From NCBI RefSeq assembly GCF_003352465.1, contig NZ_CP031153.1:4178001-4242000 (forward strand): a stretch of DNA of 64,000 bases. The letters run 5' to 3'. This DNA is from Kordia sp. SMS9. GTDB lineage: Bacteria > Bacteroidota > Bacteroidia > Flavobacteriales > Flavobacteriaceae. A program made the position numbers and the translations under genes. Of this stretch, positions 61,139 through 64,000 are shown piece by piece. The notes under the pieces are model-generated. The model did no database searches. It was not told where the DNA came from and worked only from the letters and a program-made list of their open reading frames with translations. Numbering within the stretch: the first letter of the stretch is position 1; every line of letters begins with the position of its first letter.

Positions 61139-62551
61139 ATGAAACAACCATTAAAAACATATTCAGCCTATAAAGATTCTGATATTGAATTTATTGATGA
61201 AATTCCGAAAGGTTGGAAAGTTGATCGATTGAAAACTCTAGGCTCATTACAAAATGGAGTTAGCAAAGGCAAAGAATACTTTGGAACTGGTCAACCTTTT
61301 GTTAGTTATAGTGACGTGTATAATGATACAATTGATATAGAATTTTTAACTAATTTAGCTAATTCTTCTAAAGAAGAACAAAAACTATATTCTATTTTAG
61401 AAGGCGATATATTTTTCACAAGAACATCTGAAACGTTAGATGAAATAGGAATTGCCGCTACTGCAATGAAAACTATACCTAAAGCAACCTTTTCTGGATT
61501 TGTTATTAGATTAAGACCAAAACTTAACAAAATATCTAAACATTATACTAAATTTTATTTCAAAGCACATATAAATAGACTTTTTCTGAGTAAAAACATA
61601 AATATTGTCACACGTGCTTCATTAAGTCAAAGCCTTTTAAACAATTTACCAGTTTTATTTCCCCCAAAAAAAGAACAACACCAAATCGCTCACTATTTAG
61701 ATGTCAAAACCAAGGCTATTGACAAAAAAATACAGCTTTTACAACAAAAAATAACACACTACAAAGCCTATCGTAAAAGCTTGATTAATGCTGTGGTGAC
61801 AGGAAAACGTTTGGTAAAAGGAAATACAACCATTCCTATTGCAGACGCAGAAACCAAAGACAGTGGTATTTCGTGGATTGGAAAGATTCCTAAGCATTGG
61901 TCTATTAAAAGAGGTAAAGATTGCTTGAAAATAAAATATGGAATACCTCTTGATTCTCGTTTATTTACAAATAATGCTCAAAAGGGTTTTCCTATGATTA
62001 GAATTAGAGATTTAAATAAAAATCAAATTCAAAATTATTATTCTGGAGAAATAATAACCAAAGGAATAATTAAAAATGGTTCTATTTTAACTGGCATGGA
62101 TGGTGATTTTAATACAGTCAAATGGAAAGCAGGCAAGGCCTTATTGAATCAAAGAATTTGTGAATTAGATACAGATAATAATGGAATAAGAGACTTTCTT
62201 TACTATTACGTTTCTCTACCTTTAAAATATATTAATGATATCAAGTATTTCACTACTGTTAAGCATTTATCAGCTCCTGATTTAAATAACTTATTAATTA
62301 TTTATCCTCCAAAAGAAGAACAACAAGAAATCGCCAACTATTTAGACCGTACAACAAAAACCATTGACAAAATTGTTGAAAATCTACACACACAAATAAG
62401 TACCTTACAAGAACTCCGTAAAACACTTATCAATGATGTGGTCACAGGGAAAGTATCTATTTTACATACCCAAGAAGCGAAAGCTGAGGGGGAAATTTAT
62501 GAAGAAGAAGCTGAAACAGCACGAAAACTAGATACCTTACGTCGCATATAA
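61139..62551 (+). CDS. hsdS: Type I restriction-modification specificity subunit S
   Basis: A 470-residue specificity subunit with two target-recognition half-domains. TRD1 starts KDSDIEFIDEIPKGWKVDRL (about 12-31) and TRD2 starts KDSGISWIGKIPKHWSIKRG (about 240-259). Each ends with the conserved helical spacer: PPKKEQHQIAHYLDVKTKAI and PPKEEQQEIANYLDRTTKTI, followed by KSLINAVVTGK and KTLINDVVTGK. Both halves are complete, giving a bipartite DNA site that cannot be read from sequence. The hairpin at 61082-61128 lies just before the ATG. Confidence 0.95.
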   Translation: MKQPLKTYSAYKDSDIEFIDEIPKGWKVDRLKTLGSLQNGVSKGKEYFGTGQPFVSYSDVYNDTIDIEFLTNLANSSKEEQKLYSILEGDIFFTRTSETLDEIGIAATAMKTIPKATFSGFVIRLRPKLNKISKHYTKFYFKAHINRLFLSKNINIVTRASLSQSLLNNLPVLFPPKKEQHQIAHYLDVKTKAIDKKIQLLQQKITHYKAYRKSLINAVVTGKRLVKGNTTIPIADAETKDSGISWIGKIPKHWSIKRGKDCLKIKYGIPLDSRLFTNNAQKGFPMIRIRDLNKNQIQNYYSGEIITKGIIKNGSILTGMDGDFNTVKWKAGKALLNQRICELDTDNNGIRDFLYYYVSLPLKYINDIKYFTTVKHLSAPDLNNLLIIYPPKEEQQEIANYLDRTTKTIDKIVENLHTQISTLQELRKTLINDVVTGKVSILHTQEAKAEGEIYEEEAETARKLDTLRRI

Positions 62552-62562
62552 AATCAACACCT

Positions 62563-63009
62563 ATGATTGCCAACAACAAACCTTTTCAACTCATACTAGA
62601 CGCATACAACACAGAATGTTTTACTATTTATTGTGTTTTAAAATCTTTAAAAGGCTATCCTGCTATTTACAATAATGACTATACAGATGAAGAAGGCATG
62701 ATGCATGCACTTAGTTTTGCATTCTTGTGCGAACGTTTTGTATACCACATCACTAAAAATCAAGGGAATTATGTAGACGAGTATCCCGAATTAATACACG
62801 AATTATCCTTAGAAACTGATGTTGCTACCTTTAAAGAAGAATTGGAAAAAACAACAGCTACTATTGTAAAGGATATCAAAACACTCTTTCCCTCCGAAAA
62901 ATTAGTGCTTTCTTTTTTTGGAACTATATTCAGAATGGAAACCGAAGCAGCATCTTTTGAAGGTGAATATTTAGATGCTCTTGATTTTTATCAAAACTAC
63001 ATACACTAA
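62563..63009 (+). CDS. Unknown protein inside the type I RM operon
   Basis: A 148-residue acidic, mostly helical protein (LILDAYNTECFTIYCVLKSLKG, FAFLCERFVYHITKN, FKEELEKTTATIVKDIKTLF). No signal, membrane helix or catalytic motif is seen, and I recognise no family. It lies 11 bases after hsdS and six before hsdR, so it is co-transcribed and probably co-expressed with the restriction complex. A modulator of HsdR or an anti-restriction safeguard would fit the place, but nothing in the sequence shows that. Confidence 0.75.
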   Translation: MIANNKPFQLILDAYNTECFTIYCVLKSLKGYPAIYNNDYTDEEGMMHALSFAFLCERFVYHITKNQGNYVDEYPELIHELSLETDVATFKEELEKTTATIVKDIKTLFPSEKLVLSFFGTIFRMETEAASFEGEYLDALDFYQNYIH

Positions 63010-63015
63010 ATTACC

Positions 63016-64000
63016 ATGGATGAATTAGGACTGCAACAAAAATACATACTCGACTTCATAACCAATCACGATTACGGATTGCAATACAAAGAAGTCAAAG
63101 CCAATACGGTTTCCAAACTGTGTTTTATTAAAGAAGACCTAAAATATGTCCTCAGTGAAACTTCTCAAAACAAAGTTGCGTACCGAAAGTTGCTCAAAAC
63201 TTACAGCAATGACGAAGATCAATTATTGGAGGAGTTTATGACGTTTTTAAACAAACGTATTGGAGAACAAACCAATATGGCGTTATTCTTCAATAAAAAC
63301 AAATCGGTCACGTTCAAAAGTATAAAGTTCAACTTGTTCTATCCTAGTGGAACGCTCACTGGTGGCGATGCTTTATTTGAAGAAAATCAATTCTCAGTGG
63401 TACAGGAATTTCCGTTCATTTACACACACGAAGGAAAACAACAATTTCACTTTCGTCCAGACATTAGCTTTTTCCTCAATGGTATCTTTTTTAGCTATTC
63501 AGAGCTAAAATCAAACTACAACAACCAAAACGCACACAAAAACGGGAAACTTAAAATTGCCAACGATTACCGAAAAGCGGTAACAGGTTATCTCGCTATT
63601 GCGGATGGGAACGATGTGTCGAAAACGATTCGTAAAGACTTTTTAAAAATATTTGAAAAAGCCATTCACATCACCACTACAGATGTTGAAGAAACGTATA
63701 TCATTAGAAACATTAGCAACTTTTACGACGAAATAAAAAAGCAAGTTGAAAGTAGCCATCATGAATACGAGCACTATACAAAACTGATGAAAGATGCGTT
63801 AAAACCGTATCCACTTTTACAACCAAACGCTACACGCAAACAACGTTTTGAAGAAGTATTTACAGCTTTGTACAGCAAAAAAATGATTGAACGCGAAATA
63901 TTATATTACAACTTTTTAGAGCGCGAATTGGTCAAAGGCGACAAAGGAAACACCAAAGAATACCATCACAACGACGGACGTTTGATTGCGCCGCGACCAA
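63016..64000 (+). CDS. hsdR: Type I restriction endonuclease subunit R, partial
   Basis: The frame opens at the ATG at 63016 and runs off the right edge, so 328 codons are seen; the helicase/translocase motor domains are outside the window. The N-terminal nuclease domain is present, with the PD-(D/E)XK motif in FRPDISFFLNGIFFSYSELKSN (PD then ELK), the standard HsdR form. A Phe/Tyr-rich segment before it (VTFKSIKFNLFYPSGTLTGG) is common in HsdR. It cleaves unmodified DNA after translocation when bound to HsdM and HsdS. Confidence 0.9.
   Translation, partial: MDELGLQQKYILDFITNHDYGLQYKEVKANTVSKLCFIKEDLKYVLSETSQNKVAYRKLLKTYSNDEDQLLEEFMTFLNKRIGEQTNMALFFNKNKSVTFKSIKFNLFYPSGTLTGGDALFEENQFSVVQEFPFIYTHEGKQQFHFRPDISFFLNGIFFSYSELKSNYNNQNAHKNGKLKIANDYRKAVTGYLAIADGNDVSKTIRKDFLKIFEKAIHITTTDVEETYIIRNISNFYDEIKKQVESSHHEYEHYTKLMKDALKPYPLLQPNATRKQRFEEVFTALYSKKMIEREILYYNFLERELVKGDKGNTKEYHHNDGRLIAPRP

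Noticed and set aside
1..64000. Insertion sequences, prophage, tRNA or rRNA genes.
   Set aside because: I saw no transposase, integrase or phage structural gene, and no convincing tRNA or rRNA sequence; a covariance-model scan would be needed to exclude a small RNA.

Overview
The window looks like chromosomal DNA from a marine member of the Flavobacteriaceae (Bacteroidota). The evidence is AT-rich DNA, SusC/SusD pairs, lipoproteins, type IX secretion (T9SS) C-terminal tails, genes without Shine-Dalgarno sites, and several -7 promoter boxes of the Bacteroidota form TAnnTTTG. A Kordia-like genus is possible, but no marker gene here fixes it.

1-18.7 kb is a glucan utilisation locus, most likely for laminarin (beta-1,3-glucan). 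All its main genes lie on the minus strand in two transcription units. Unit one is SusC, SusD, a PKD-rich surface glycan-binding lipoprotein and a multidomain GH16. Unit two is a clan GH-A glycosidase fused to an outer-membrane-barrel-like domain, another binding lipoprotein, a GH16 laminarinase and a PKD lipoprotein cut by the window edge. The two promoter regions share three sequence elements at identical spacing (90 and 54 bases). A membrane-spanning propeller/Y_Y_Y/LuxR-HTH regulator next to SusC is the likely switch. Between it and SusC lies a small RiPP-like precursor gene whose frame is broken by one extra A in an A-run after the start codon.

18.8-34 kb is mostly housekeeping and unknown genes: an MscS channel, a DCC-family protein, a DUF2807 protein, topoisomerase IV (parE, a small membrane protein, parC, translationally coupled), a transglutaminase-like lipoprotein, an EamA transporter and YchF. 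A 52-residue Cys-rich peptide with a GG-type leader lies at 23.25-23.41 kb.

34-43.6 kb holds a LytS/LytR-type two-component system and its apparent local regulon. Four promoters (the kinase and three secreted-protein genes) carry a direct repeat of TTTCAGAAA with a 21-base period, and each has a -7 box exactly 39 bases after the start of the second half-site. Then come an M14 carboxypeptidase, a Nudix hydrolase, a possible lipid-binding (TULIP-like) protein bracketed by 205-212 bp direct repeats, and a 14-repeat FG-GAP T9SS protein. Intergenic DNA here and elsewhere carries many tandem repeats whose unit is always 7 bp.

53.3-64 kb is a defence island. On the minus strand is a three-gene cassette: a KAP P-loop NTPase with an McrA-head-like and a PUA/EVE-like N-terminus, a DUF262-HNH protein, and a zinc-ribbon plus PD-(D/E)XK protein. 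This cassette is the best candidate for an undescribed system. Divergent from it is a type I restriction-modification operon, hsdM-hsdS-unknown-hsdR, with hsdR cut by the right edge.
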